39,268 nucleotides of DNA from the IMG/VR virus record IMGVR_UViG_3300003691_000025, positions 1 through 39,268 of that record; one strand, 5' to 3'. The position numbers and the translations under genes are program-made. Of the stretch, positions 17,626 to 26,664 are shown one piece after another (the first letter of the stretch is position 1; each line of letters begins with the position of its first letter). Source of the DNA: a virus. The notes under the pieces were generated by a model. The model was not told where the DNA came from, did no database searches, and saw only the letters and a list, made by a program, of their open reading frames with translations.

Positions 17626-17880
17626 ATGGTACATCGTACAGCACATAAAGTAACTAATGGTCGGGCTATACTGGATCGTAAAATAGAAGAAGTCGCATCC
17701 AAGGCCTGGTGTGGGAAGATCAGTCGTATCCGTCGACGGATTATAGGTATCAAATTTCTCTTCGATGTTATTGTAAATATGGCAAGGGGTAACATTGATA
17801 GTAGTCCAGATGAATTCGACTATATGATCGACGAGTTAATGAAAGTCAAGGACGGTAGCTATAATGCCGACGCCAGCTAA
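17626..17880 (+). CDS. Small basic unknown protein, 84 aa
   Basis: No family recognised. I choose ATG 17626 because AGAGGTGG ends 8-9 nt upstream; an in-frame GTG at 17614 lies inside that ribosome site. The N-terminal half is very basic (RTAHK, SRIRRRIIGIKF) and the C-terminal third acidic (PDEFDYMIDELM). It could bind nucleic acid through its basic half, but no known fold is visible. It follows the capsid terminator and probably opens the next transcription unit with the 90-aa gene and topoisomerase. The 189-nt gap upstream likely holds its promoter; nothing in it is convincing enough to mark. Confidence 0.6.
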   Translation: MVHRTAHKVTNGRAILDRKIEEVASKAWCGKISRIRRRIIGIKFLFDVIVNMARGNIDSSPDEFDYMIDELMKVKDGSYNADAS

Positions 17881-17893
17881 GTCTGATTAACCT

Positions 17894-18166
17894 ATGCTGA
17901 CTGTCGTATTCGATAACGGTCTACCCGATCTGTCCGTACTACATCGGGTATATCTGATTTCTGTGAGAGATAACACACATATATTTCAGAAGAACCGATC
18001 AGGTAAAAGGCCTCAGATATATAGGTCCGTAGCATCTGATAAAATATGGGATCTCATAGATATGGAAGTAGACCCACCAGAGAGAACGGATTTACGTTAT
18101 AAATTATCGACAGCCATATTAGCATTTATGTACTCAATCTATACAGGGATAACAAATGCCAGGTGA
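17894..18166 (+). CDS. Small unknown protein, 90 aa
   Basis: No family recognised. It begins 13 nt after the previous gene and overlaps the topoisomerase start by 11 nt, so its translation is probably coupled to the downstream subunit. The N-terminus looks like two beta-strands (MLTVVFDNG, HRVYLISVRDN), then a basic patch (KNRSGKRPQ), then a helix ending in a hydrophobic stretch (STAILAFMYSIY). The hydrophobic run is short for a membrane segment. No ribosome site is obvious. The conserved-looking overlap and intact frame support a real gene. Confidence 0.55.
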   Translation: MLTVVFDNGLPDLSVLHRVYLISVRDNTHIFQKNRSGKRPQIYRSVASDKIWDLIDMEVDPPERTDLRYKLSTAILAFMYSIYTGITNAR

Positions 18167-19955
18167 TATTAAGAAACTGACTGCAAGGGAACATATAATG
18201 TCCTACCCGGATGCCTATCTGGGCAGTACGCAAAAAAGTGAGGTACCCCAAATAGGGTATGATGCCGCTGGAAAAATTGTTAATGTAACCAATCATATAC
18301 CAGCAGCAATAAGAGCGGTCAAAGAGATATTGGACAATTCAGCGGATGCAGCTATCCGAGCTGGCCTAGAAAAAGGCCTCCGATTGGATTGCTCCTTCAC
18401 TGATGATGGGTTCACTGTGACTGATGATGGCCATGGTATACCAATCAAGATGTCAGCTGAACAGGGTGTATATATGCCCCAATTAGCTCTCGGTGAAAAT
18501 AGAGCTGGCTCCAATTTTGAAGTGGATACCCGATCTACCATCGGTATGTATGGTGTGGGTGCCTATTGCACAAATGTTGTATCTACCAAGCTATTACTAA
18601 AAACTGATGACGGCATAAAGTCGTATAAGCAGGAATTCTCTGAAAACTGTGGTAAAGTTGGTAAACCCACATTAGGTAAGACAAAAAAATCTGGTACATC
18701 CGTCAGTGTTGTTCTGGATCAGAATTTGGTCCAGTGGACTGATGAGTCCATATGGTGTTGCCTGCATCTATTAAACAATACCATGTTTGTATATCCGTCA
18801 ATCAAGATAACAGCAAAAGTACATGGTAAAACTGTCAAACTTTTAAAGGGCGACGGATATCATAAGGCCTTAGGTATAGAAGATGAGTGGTTTTCTGTAG
18901 ATACAGGATCTTTCCGAGCTATCTTTGGGCTATTCAATGGTAGATCTGACGTAAAAGGCCTAGTAAACGGTACAGACTGCAGTGGTATACACATATCCAC
19001 GATTAAATCAGCCATCTCGAGTCATTTAATAGATTCATTAAAGACCGATCTATCACCTGATGTGACCAGAGGAGATATCAGTAGATGCATATCTATGGTA
19101 GCATCTTTCCGAGTTGTAGATCCGAGTTTTGACAGTCTGACGAAGACCTCACTTGTAGGTTGTGATAAGGACAGACTAAACGCTGACATAGGTGATGCCC
19201 TTGAGCGAATAAAGAACGGTCTGTACCATTCTAGTCAGTTCAAAGAAGCTGTTATGACCCTTGTTGAAAGTAGGGGTGGTAACAAGATCAAGCAGGCCGA
19301 AAAAAAGGCTGCTCGACGTCGGAAGTCAACTAAATTGGTAGACGTATACCGAAGCTCCCGAGCTGATAAACGACCTACCTATCTACTAGTGACAGAAGGG
19401 GACTCGGCGAAGGGGTTATTCCTACAGGCTAGAGATCCTGGTCTGCATGCTATTTATCCACTCCGCGGTAAAATAATGAACGCCATCTCGGCCAGCAGTA
19501 CTAAGAAAGTAGTTAACAATCAAGTATTGTTTGAACTAGCTTCTATTCTGGGCCTGAGTATAACAGATCCAGATATAAGTAACTGCAGATACACATATCT
19601 AGTGAGTCTAACGGATGCTGACGCAGATGGTGATAATATATGTGGTCTATTATATGGCTTTATATTCCGTTACTGGCCTGATCTTTTTAAAGCTGGCCGA
19701 GTTTTGAGATTACAAACACCGTCTCATGTGGGTGTAAGCGGGAAGGAACGGAAGCATTTCTATGGATCACCCCCTGATGATTTTCAAGGTAGACTTGAAT
19801 ATATAAAAGGATTGGCTTCTTTGACTTTACCAGATGTCAAAGAAATATTGGCCAAACCGCATTTCGAAACTATGGTATTGGATGATGGAGCACCAGATCT
19901 GATCCAAGTAGTACTTGGTGAAAGTTCAGACGCTAAACGAAGATGGCTAAGCTGA
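18156..19955 (+). CDS. DNA topoisomerase II ATPase/toprim subunit (GyrB/ParE, T4 gp39-like)
   Basis: Uses ATP to drive strand passage together with the cleavage subunit at 28907. Domains: a GHKL ATPase with VKEILDNSADAA (E57 general base, N61), TDDGHGIP (89-96) and GMYGVGAYCTN (130-140); a transducer region; then toprim with LVTEGDSAKG (E414), PLRGKI (435-440) and LTDADADGD (D487, D489, D491). At 599 residues it is the size of the single-chain large subunit of T-even-like phages and shorter than bacterial GyrB. GGGAT is 6-8 nt upstream of the ATG. The stop lies inside a long hairpin preceding the polymerase gene. The partner subunit lies almost 9 kb away, with polymerase and four unknown genes between. 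Confidence 0.93.
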   Translation: MPGDIKKLTAREHIMSYPDAYLGSTQKSEVPQIGYDAAGKIVNVTNHIPAAIRAVKEILDNSADAAIRAGLEKGLRLDCSFTDDGFTVTDDGHGIPIKMSAEQGVYMPQLALGENRAGSNFEVDTRSTIGMYGVGAYCTNVVSTKLLLKTDDGIKSYKQEFSENCGKVGKPTLGKTKKSGTSVSVVLDQNLVQWTDESIWCCLHLLNNTMFVYPSIKITAKVHGKTVKLLKGDGYHKALGIEDEWFSVDTGSFRAIFGLFNGRSDVKGLVNGTDCSGIHISTIKSAISSHLIDSLKTDLSPDVTRGDISRCISMVASFRVVDPSFDSLTKTSLVGCDKDRLNADIGDALERIKNGLYHSSQFKEAVMTLVESRGGNKIKQAEKKAARRRKSTKLVDVYRSSRADKRPTYLLVTEGDSAKGLFLQARDPGLHAIYPLRGKIMNAISASSTKKVVNNQVLFELASILGLSITDPDISNCRYTYLVSLTDADADGDNICGLLYGFIFRYWPDLFKAGRVLRLQTPSHVGVSGKERKHFYGSPPDDFQGRLEYIKGLASLTLPDVKEILAKPHFETMVLDDGAPDLIQVVLGESSDAKRRWLS

Positions 19956-20010
19956 TTAGACCGACTATTTTTTAGTCAGCTTAGCCTTTCCTACTCAAGC
20001 TGACTAAAAA
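19945..20010 (+). promoter_or_regulatory. Two mutually exclusive hairpins before the DNA polymerase gene
   Basis: Arm 1 GGCTAAGCTGATTA (19945-19958) pairs with arm 2 TAGTCAGCTTAGCC (19973-19986) over 14 bp with one G-U. The overlapping arm TTTTTAGTCAGCTT (19969-19982) also pairs perfectly over 14 bp with AAGCTGACTAAAAA (19997-20010). Both cannot form at once. A small third option is GACTA/TAGTC (19963-19977). Arm 1 contains the topoisomerase stop. The second hairpin ends 20 nt before the polymerase ATG, which has no Shine-Dalgarno. T4 and RB69 polymerases repress their own translation by binding an mRNA hairpin at this place, so a translational operator or attenuator is likely. Confidence 0.75.
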
Positions 20011-20030
20011 TACTCGATTTAACCAGACTT

Positions 20031-22997
20031 ATGGAAGATGAATTCAAGAAGTTTCATGACCGGCGATATCACGATAGCTACTGGCATCCCAAGACTAATA
20101 AGCTCACCATTTGGAGTTATGATAGGAAAGGTACTTTACATAAAGATTCCATAATACAAAAGCCGTATATATACATAGAATCTCCAGAGGCAGGTATGGA
20201 GAACCGAACTACAATGTCCGGTTCTCCTGTGAAGAGATACAGTTTTGGTGATAAATATGCACTCAACAAAGCAATAAAGACAGCAAATCCCGCCGAACGA
20301 AGAATGATTCATGAGAATGGATTTGTGCCTGCAGAGATGGGCCTGATCGCCGATATATTCCCTCATGAAGCAGACTTCGACCCCGCAGTCAAGATCCTAT
20401 GTTTTGATATAGAAGTATATTCAGAAACTGGATTTCCCCTTCCTGAAGAAGCCCGTTGGCCTGTTACTTCCATTGCTGTATGCAGAGAATGGGAAGATGA
20501 TAAAATCGTAGTTTATGGGTGTAAGCCACTAGATCTGGATCAAATAAGTAAATTACCAGACAATGCTGAATTCGTATACTGCCAGAATGAGGCTCTATTA
20601 CTCCTCGGCTTTCTCATAGAGGTGGAGCGGGCAGACATGCTAACTGGCTGGAATAGTAATCAATTCGATATACCATATCTATTCCATCGGATGAAAAGAC
20701 TCGCTCTGTCTATGAAGCCTGGTGAACTCAAGACTGCTATGCAAATCGGTTTCAATTCAGTGACTGTAGATAAAGCTGCTTACATCTATAAGTCATATGA
20801 TAATAATGAGAAACGCGATAAATGGCATCCACGCATACCTGGTAAAGGCTTAGTAGATCTATTAGACCTTTATAAGAAATATGCCTTCATAAAGTTACCC
20901 AGTTATTCATTGGATAATGTTGGTAAGTTTGAGTTCGGAGATGGTAAACTCAAACAGTATGATAATGGCGGATCAAAGGAATTGAGTTTATCCAGTATGT
21001 TTCTACATCACTGGAATGTGTATGTGGCCTACAATATACGAGATGTCGTCCTTACTCGCGATATCAATCGTAAGAGAGCCCTAACTGATCTTGCTATTGA
21101 GATCAATGGTATTTCTAAGATACCACTTGATCGGGTGACTTATATGAGCGCTATTATTGATGGTGCCCTCCTCGGGTTTATGCGCCCCCGCGGTATGGTT
21201 TCACTAGGTAGACATGAGCCCGAAAAGGTGGCATTCAAAGGTGGCTTTGTGAAGGCGCCAATAGATGTCTACAATAATGGGCGACGACTTTACAAGCATG
21301 CATGTTGCTTTGATGTAACTTCTGAATATCCATCAGTAGTTGTCAGGCTTAATGTATCTCTAGAGACTTATGTTGGTCGAATCAAATTACCTCAATTTGA
21401 AGAACTAAAAGAAGTAGCACTTGTGAGGAACGCTGATGATCTATTACCCGGTGATGATGACCTGGTACTGATCGAAGTGTATGGAGGTGATGATTTCGTA
21501 CAGAGTGCTAAGGAGATAAGGCAGAAGTGGGCTGACGGAATATGGGGCGTGTCGTGTGATGGCGTAATTTTTGACCTTAGGACTGAGGGGGTATTCTCAG
21601 CATTTACAGAGGATGGATTCTCTAAGAGAAAGGGATTCAAACGGGAATATCAGATGTATAGAGATCGCTATGAGGATACTCATGACGAAAAAGATAAAGT
21701 AGCCAGGGATAAATTCTACACCAAGCAGATAGGTCGGAAACTTATACTCAACTCTGGCTATGGACAGACAGGATCACGTTTTTCTCGCTTATACAATCCA
21801 CATATAGCTCAGGCCATCACATCGACTGGTCAGTCTATCGTATTTAATGGCGAACGATTTATAAATGAATGGTTCACTATGCATTATAAGGATCATTCAG
21901 ATGATATTTTATCCTTCGTACAGGAGTACCACCCACAGATAGAAAAAATACCATTCTGGGATGATACAATCGAAGATCGAGTAGTGACAATGGATACAGA
22001 CTCGGTCATCTATACTGTAGATGATCTCACTAGAAGACTATACGCAGAAGAGGGAAAAGCGGATTTCAACAGTGAAGATGGCGGTGATTCCGTCAGATCT
22101 ATATTATTTCTGAATGCCTTTATGATACGATTCATAGAGCCGGCTCTGAATGAATATCTTAATGAAGATTTTGCTAAGAACAGACTGAAATCTAATAGGG
22201 CTTTCCAACTAGGCTTTGAATTAGAGGGTGAAAAAACTTCAGCTGGTAGCATATTCTTGAAGAAGAAAAAATACATACATCAAATACCCAAACATAATGA
22301 TGATGGTACCTGGTCACTAGCACTGAAGGTAACAGGGTATGAGATGAAGAAAGTAAACACACCTCCAGCTATAGCTAAAGGCTTAGAGAAATTTGTGCAC
22401 TTTATGTTCGAAGATGCGCATAATTGGCTCACTGAAGAAGTCACATTCATACATGCTGTCAATAGAGCCGTTCATCTGATGACAGAATTGACAGACACCG
22501 ATGATGAACAAGAGATCATGCATAGACTGGCAAACTCCACCTCAGTCAATGGGATAGAGAAATATACTCCGGATGAATCAGAGGGCGCATTATTCAAAAA
22601 AGGTAGTCCCATCCATGTAAAGGGTGCACTATTGCATAATTTTCTTGTAGAGCAGTTAAACCTAGATATAGCCCCTATATATTCAGGAGAGAGATGTATG
22701 GTGCTCCGGATAAAAGAGGAACTACCTAAAGCCACTGCTATTGCATATAAGGAGCAATTTCCACCAGAATTTATAGGACTAGTTCAACCTGATGTATATA
22801 GTGTGGCAAAGACTCATTTTCTGAATAAGTGCTCTAGTCTGTTCGACGCATTTTCTTATGAGAAGGCTTGGACTAATCTACTGGCAAAGTTATATAAGAG
22901 AGATCAGGATTGGCCTATACACGGTGAGTTAAGTACTGAGACCTTAGCACAACTTAAGCCACTGACAACAAGGCAAGTCATCCCGATAAACAAATGA
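20031..22997 (+). CDS. Family B replicative DNA polymerase with 3'-5' exonuclease (T4 gp43-like)
   Basis: Copies the phage genome with proofreading. In 988 residues: Exo I CFDIEVY (D126, E128), Exo II NSNQFDIPY (D213), Exo III YNIRD (Y334, D338), motif A FDVTSEYPSVV (D428), motif B KLILNSGYG (K570, N574, Y577, G578), motif C TMDTDSV (D655, D657), and a KKKKYIH motif of the thumb-palm. The complete active sites suggest an active enzyme. Odd: motif A reads S-E-Y-P-S where the family nearly always has S-L-Y-P-S. The C-terminal 200 residues fit a thumb. No ribosome site precedes the ATG; instead a pair of alternative hairpins does, implying controlled translation. The next gene starts 13 nt after it. 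Confidence 0.95.
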   Translation: MEDEFKKFHDRRYHDSYWHPKTNKLTIWSYDRKGTLHKDSIIQKPYIYIESPEAGMENRTTMSGSPVKRYSFGDKYALNKAIKTANPAERRMIHENGFVPAEMGLIADIFPHEADFDPAVKILCFDIEVYSETGFPLPEEARWPVTSIAVCREWEDDKIVVYGCKPLDLDQISKLPDNAEFVYCQNEALLLLGFLIEVERADMLTGWNSNQFDIPYLFHRMKRLALSMKPGELKTAMQIGFNSVTVDKAAYIYKSYDNNEKRDKWHPRIPGKGLVDLLDLYKKYAFIKLPSYSLDNVGKFEFGDGKLKQYDNGGSKELSLSSMFLHHWNVYVAYNIRDVVLTRDINRKRALTDLAIEINGISKIPLDRVTYMSAIIDGALLGFMRPRGMVSLGRHEPEKVAFKGGFVKAPIDVYNNGRRLYKHACCFDVTSEYPSVVVRLNVSLETYVGRIKLPQFEELKEVALVRNADDLLPGDDDLVLIEVYGGDDFVQSAKEIRQKWADGIWGVSCDGVIFDLRTEGVFSAFTEDGFSKRKGFKREYQMYRDRYEDTHDEKDKVARDKFYTKQIGRKLILNSGYGQTGSRFSRLYNPHIAQAITSTGQSIVFNGERFINEWFTMHYKDHSDDILSFVQEYHPQIEKIPFWDDTIEDRVVTMDTDSVIYTVDDLTRRLYAEEGKADFNSEDGGDSVRSILFLNAFMIRFIEPALNEYLNEDFAKNRLKSNRAFQLGFELEGEKTSAGSIFLKKKKYIHQIPKHNDDGTWSLALKVTGYEMKKVNTPPAIAKGLEKFVHFMFEDAHNWLTEEVTFIHAVNRAVHLMTELTDTDDEQEIMHRLANSTSVNGIEKYTPDESEGALFKKGSPIHVKGALLHNFLVEQLNLDIAPIYSGERCMVLRIKEELPKATAIAYKEQFPPEFIGLVQPDVYSVAKTHFLNKCSSLFDAFSYEKAWTNLLAKLYKRDQDWPIHGELSTETLAQLKPLTTRQVIPINK
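20198..20227. repeat. Perfect 9-bp inverted repeat in the polymerase gene
   Basis: GGAGAACCG (20198-20206) and CGGTTCTCC (20219-20227) pair around a 12-nt loop near the 5' end of the polymerase coding sequence. Confidence 0.8.
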
Positions 22998-23009
22998 GGT
23001 AATGATAAC

Positions 23010-24410
23010 ATGTTTATAGCATTATACCATCTCGATCAGGGAAATCAAATATTGCATGGGTGGGAGATCTTTACTACTCAATCCACCGGTTCTGCTGTGG
23101 CTGGAAAACCGGGCGTATACTATGCCGATTTGATCCTAGAGAAGAAGATAGATATACCTGGTCTGGTCATGCAGATAACCAAATATGGTGTTGTACCAGT
23201 TAAGCCATATACCAGTGACGCACCGAGTACTCTAGCTGGTATGAAACAAATTAAGATAGGACTGATCAATCGTTATTTTGACAGTATATCCGATCAGGTG
23301 GCACCAGCTGGATACCTACTTTATTTATACACAGCTTCGTTATTCAGAGACATAAAGGTACGACCGCTCTTTAAATGGCTTAAGAGCCTGAATGAGGAGA
23401 GGGTGAGGCACATACGCCGAATATATGCTGCTGGTGATATGACCGATATATTGGCGATGCGGGATGAACTAGGTGCGCTTGCCTTGTCACCACCAGAACT
23501 ACCAGAAGTGATAGTCAAAGATTCGGATTATACATTCGGTCGGACAGCTAGTTCATATTATAATAGAGGACCACTAAATATCGCACCTGAAAGTAGTGTG
23601 TCCATTTCATACGACAGAAAGGTAATACCTATATGTGCCAGTATAGAAGAAAGTGATAGTGACATACAAGAATATACACTGACCAACCACGAGGCGGACA
23701 CCAACCCAGTAATGCCATCTTTTGTAGTTTTTAGAGATGTCGACGGTGATGCCATACCGGCTACCTCTGTTCTGCAGAACTGGGTAGAATTATCTGAGAC
23801 CCATAGTGTAATGGAGATAACAGTAGCCTCATCTATCAGACTGACTGGCCTATCACTATACGTCTCCGGCGAGGGTAACATAGATTTGATCATAGGTTCT
23901 AAGATAATACAGAGAAATTCTATGAATTCTCAAATTGAGAATTCCGTTATAGCCTATAGGCAATCTATAGATGCACAGACCCAAGTAGTGCAGGTAGATC
24001 TAAAGGGCAATTCAAGGGTAGGACATCTGACTCTATATGGTCGTGAATTATCCAAAGTGCAGCAGATCGAGAGGTACCAGACATTAAGTTCTGGAAGACT
24101 CACTATTAATTCAGTCGACGATGTAGAGTACTCCATAGAGGATAGAGCAGGCCAGGTATTACGATCTGGCCGATGTAATACCTCGATAGCCGGTATAGTA
24201 GTGCCCGACCAGAGTCGACTGATAGCTAAATTTGGTACATCCAGTACACCAAAGTCCCTCTGGGCCCAGCATGATCCTGATTCAGCCGAGGTTAGAGTGA
24301 CCAATGTATATCTTACGTTATCTGCTGACCGTGATAAACTAACCGTTCATAATCCGACTGATCGTCAACTGGTAGGTCGGTTAAGATTACTTAATCCTGT
24401 AGAAGTCTGA
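23010..24410 (+). CDS. Unknown 466-aa protein, possible virion component
   Basis: No family recognised. The ATG follows GAGG by about 10 nt, 13 nt after the polymerase stop, and the stop overlaps the next gene by one base (TGATG). Residues 1-170 are mixed, with a helical stretch (PLFKWLKSLNEERVRHIRRIYAAGDM, about 122-147). From about 180 on it is beta-rich with repeated short strand-turn units (SGRLTINSVDDVEYSI, QVLRSGRCNTSIAGIVV), like structural or carbohydrate-binding modules. No signal peptide is seen. It heads a tight run of four similarly composed genes lodged between replication genes. Composition suggests virion parts, but nothing proves it. Confidence 0.6.
   Translation: MFIALYHLDQGNQILHGWEIFTTQSTGSAVAGKPGVYYADLILEKKIDIPGLVMQITKYGVVPVKPYTSDAPSTLAGMKQIKIGLINRYFDSISDQVAPAGYLLYLYTASLFRDIKVRPLFKWLKSLNEERVRHIRRIYAAGDMTDILAMRDELGALALSPPELPEVIVKDSDYTFGRTASSYYNRGPLNIAPESSVSISYDRKVIPICASIEESDSDIQEYTLTNHEADTNPVMPSFVVFRDVDGDAIPATSVLQNWVELSETHSVMEITVASSIRLTGLSLYVSGEGNIDLIIGSKIIQRNSMNSQIENSVIAYRQSIDAQTQVVQVDLKGNSRVGHLTLYGRELSKVQQIERYQTLSSGRLTINSVDDVEYSIEDRAGQVLRSGRCNTSIAGIVVPDQSRLIAKFGTSSTPKSLWAQHDPDSAEVRVTNVYLTLSADRDKLTVHNPTDRQLVGRLRLLNPVEV
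23924..23944. repeat. 21-nt near-perfect palindrome in coding sequence
   Basis: GAATTCTCAA, a single A, then TTGAGAATTC: 10-bp arms with one central base. Just upstream, GAGAAATTC can pair with the left arm instead, giving an alternative structure. Confidence 0.85.
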
Positions 24411-25600
24411 TGAAAGGCGATGTATATAAACCATACCCCTATGTGTTTTCACAAGGTTCAAAATCATTAGGTATAGGGATGAGTGGTCCAGGTGGTCTAC
24501 TTTGGCCTAATTGGCCACCCCGGATAGATACTCCCATGCATCAGCATGGGAGTATACCAACTCCTGTATATCTCCATTCTATCGATTTTTCTGATATCAA
24601 TATAGGAGAGACCACAAGTGTATCATTCAGCACCTCTCTGAGTCCACAGAACTTACTGAGTTCTTTGGACTCAGTAGGCCCTGAGGTAGAGTTTTATACC
24701 AGTTTTGAGAATGCCGACTTATATCCAGAAGGTACTGGTATAGAATCGATAGAGGAGAGTCTAGGCGCACCCCTTATCTATCTAGTATTCGCATATGATG
24801 GTGAAGTCGATGGTATAACACCTCCAGTGCTGGCCCAGTTGGAGCATACTACCCCCTTTGAAGTATTGATAGGTCTAGGTGGGTGTCTCACACCAGAACC
24901 AGATCTGGATTCTCGTACCAGTGTTGTATCTTTCAATCATCTAGTATGTAAGATACGACTACAGCTTATGTCTCAAGGCTATGAGATAGCAGAGGTCGAT
25001 TGGTATTACAAATATACTACTGATTCAGATTGGACTATAACGGTCACGCATACAGATAATACACTGAGTGGGTTGCCCATGCCCACATTGAATATCGAAG
25101 TCAAAGATATCATAGTAGTATCGCATCCAGATAAATCGGGTACAGCCATTTTTTATTGGGGCGGACTAGTAGCACATAATGGTTTCTCCTCAATCTGTCC
25201 TGTACAGTATGAGTATGAATGTGACAAGATATTAGGTCCGATATGGCTGCCACATACTACGTTTTATCCATTAGTGGATGCGTATAGACCTGATATGTCT
25301 GCGGATTTATTACCCAGTCTGGGTGAAGCTGATCCCGAATTCTACTCCCAAATAAATGGCTATGGTATACTTGCTCGACCAGAGGGACTTTATCCGGCCG
25401 AGCAAGTATTGGCTTATTCTGGCCAGCTATTATATTATCCACAGAAGATCAACAATCGAGGCTATGGTAGTTTCCAGCCGGATTATGCAGATACCAGGAT
25501 AATACAAGATACCTGTATATATCCTGTTGTTGGTCCATTAGATACAAATCAAATAAAGGGATTCGAGGACGAGCACAAAAGGGCTACTTCCTCTTTTTAG
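24410..25600 (+). CDS. Unknown 396-aa protein, possible virion component
   Basis: No family recognised. It overlaps the preceding gene by one base and the next gene starts 4 nt after it. It is rich in Gly, Pro, Tyr, Trp and Ser, with few charged helices (SGPGGLLWPNWPPR, VDWYYKYTTDSDW, AIFYWGGLVAHNG), as seen in beta-structured particle proteins. The C-terminus has PLVDAYRPD and QPDYADTR segments. No signal peptide or membrane segment. Its DNA holds several strong hairpins (24528, 24638 and 25367). No ribosome site is seen, so translation probably depends on coupling to the gene before. Function unknown. Confidence 0.58.
   Translation: MKGDVYKPYPYVFSQGSKSLGIGMSGPGGLLWPNWPPRIDTPMHQHGSIPTPVYLHSIDFSDINIGETTSVSFSTSLSPQNLLSSLDSVGPEVEFYTSFENADLYPEGTGIESIEESLGAPLIYLVFAYDGEVDGITPPVLAQLEHTTPFEVLIGLGGCLTPEPDLDSRTSVVSFNHLVCKIRLQLMSQGYEIAEVDWYYKYTTDSDWTITVTHTDNTLSGLPMPTLNIEVKDIIVVSHPDKSGTAIFYWGGLVAHNGFSSICPVQYEYECDKILGPIWLPHTTFYPLVDAYRPDMSADLLPSLGEADPEFYSQINGYGILARPEGLYPAEQVLAYSGQLLYYPQKINNRGYGSFQPDYADTRIIQDTCIYPVVGPLDTNQIKGFEDEHKRATSSF
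24528..24555. repeat. Perfect 12-bp hairpin, 4-nt loop, in coding sequence
   Basis: ATACTCCCATGC (24528-24539), loop ATCA, GCATGGGAGTAT (24544-24555). It lies within the 396-aa gene; no T-run follows, so it does not look like a terminator. Confidence 0.9.
24638..24675. repeat. Overlapping alternative hairpins in coding sequence
   Basis: CTGAGTCCA (24638-24646) pairs with TGGACTCAG (24666-24674). ACTGAGT (24655-24661) pairs with ACTCAGT (24669-24675). The two share the right arm and exclude each other, echoing the arrangement before the polymerase gene. Confidence 0.75.
25367..25409. repeat. Long hairpin (11 bp perfect, 13 of 14) in coding sequence
   Basis: ATACTTGCTCG (25367-25377) pairs perfectly with CGAGCAAGTAT (25399-25409). 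After one mismatch the stem continues with CC/GG, leaving a 15-nt loop. No T-run follows. Confidence 0.88.
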
Positions 25601-25604
25601 ACTT

Positions 25605-26648
25605 ATGATATTACATACGACGGATAGGACGAGAGTGATAGGTACCATGTCTGGCTCGTCCTATGAACTTTCATTATCCACCTATTATCTAATAGGCAAG
25701 AGTCTTGTAGATGCTCGAAATGAGCCCCGGTGGACCAATATATACACCGACATCACCGGTAGGTCAAGGAACCATAGGGCAAAGAGGTCAACCCTTCTAT
25801 CAACTCTAGACCAGACCATTAAAGTTCACCGACTGGCTATAGGTATTAGTGTTCACAATGGTATCTACGGATTGATGTCTTCTAGGTACGAAATACTTAT
25901 ACCAGATATGGAGGCTCCTGGTCATGCCCCAGATATACTTAGACATATTCTGACGAAGATATCAGCCCAAATTATATTTGACGTGGATCTGGGTGAATGC
26001 CTACCACCAAATCAGACCGAGTATCTCACCAGGTCTGATATACGGTTGGATGAATATTTTATACCTATAAACCCACAAAGAAATACAGTCAGACGCACTT
26101 TATCCTATGCTAATTATGTGGCCGATAGTAATACTGCGATAGACGCCGATCCTGGTGCCGGCCATAGTGGTTCTAGTAGTGGGTATGGACAGACTTGGCT
26201 TATAAATGGTGATATCCGTAGGCAGTGGATATGGGGTAGACGACTACAAGCACCCCTCACCTCCGGTATAGACCTTAAATGCTCCAATTTCGATTTCATA
26301 CATCCTATATATACTGGAACCTGGAAAGGTATTGATACTTTTCAGAAGCAGAATAATTCATCTGCATGGATCCCAAGTGAATTATTTGCCTGGCCATGCT
26401 CGGCCCTGTATAGATTTTATTCGGCAGCTGGATTTGTAGATGAGGTACCGGACTGCTCCAGTCGTTCACTATCAGTGGCTTTTTTGATGCCGCTGACCTT
26501 ATCTGACCCACCTACTGCAGTTGGTATCAGTGATTTATCTATGGGTAACGTAGCCACCCATAATAGTTCTCAAAAATACATGTCTATCTATAGTAGACCG
26601 TATGTAGATGATTCTGATGGCAGTGGGATATACCATCCAATGGCATAA
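25605..26648 (+). CDS. Unknown 347-aa protein, possible virion component
   Basis: No family recognised. It starts 4 nt after the previous stop. The N-terminal 130 residues carry basic segments (DITGRSRNHRAKRSTLL), then VHRLAIGISVHNGIYGLMSSRYEILIPD, possibly alternating strands. The middle has a Gly/Ser-rich stretch (AGHSGSSSGYG, about 185-195) and the C-terminal part is rich in W, Y and P (YTGTWKGIDTF, IPSELFAWPCSALYRFYS). No signal peptide. Shared composition, spacing and direction with its neighbours suggest one operon and perhaps one multi-protein structure. I assign no function. Confidence 0.55.
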   Translation: MILHTTDRTRVIGTMSGSSYELSLSTYYLIGKSLVDARNEPRWTNIYTDITGRSRNHRAKRSTLLSTLDQTIKVHRLAIGISVHNGIYGLMSSRYEILIPDMEAPGHAPDILRHILTKISAQIIFDVDLGECLPPNQTEYLTRSDIRLDEYFIPINPQRNTVRRTLSYANYVADSNTAIDADPGAGHSGSSSGYGQTWLINGDIRRQWIWGRRLQAPLTSGIDLKCSNFDFIHPIYTGTWKGIDTFQKQNNSSAWIPSELFAWPCSALYRFYSAAGFVDEVPDCSSRSLSVAFLMPLTLSDPPTAVGISDLSMGNVATHNSSQKYMSIYSRPYVDDSDGSGIYHPMA

Positions 26649-26664
26649 GAATGGAGATGATATT

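Noticed and set aside
26608-26664. Upstream ATG of the 740-aa protein
   Set aside because: It lies inside the previous gene; ATG 26665 has a GGAG at correct spacing just after that gene's stop.
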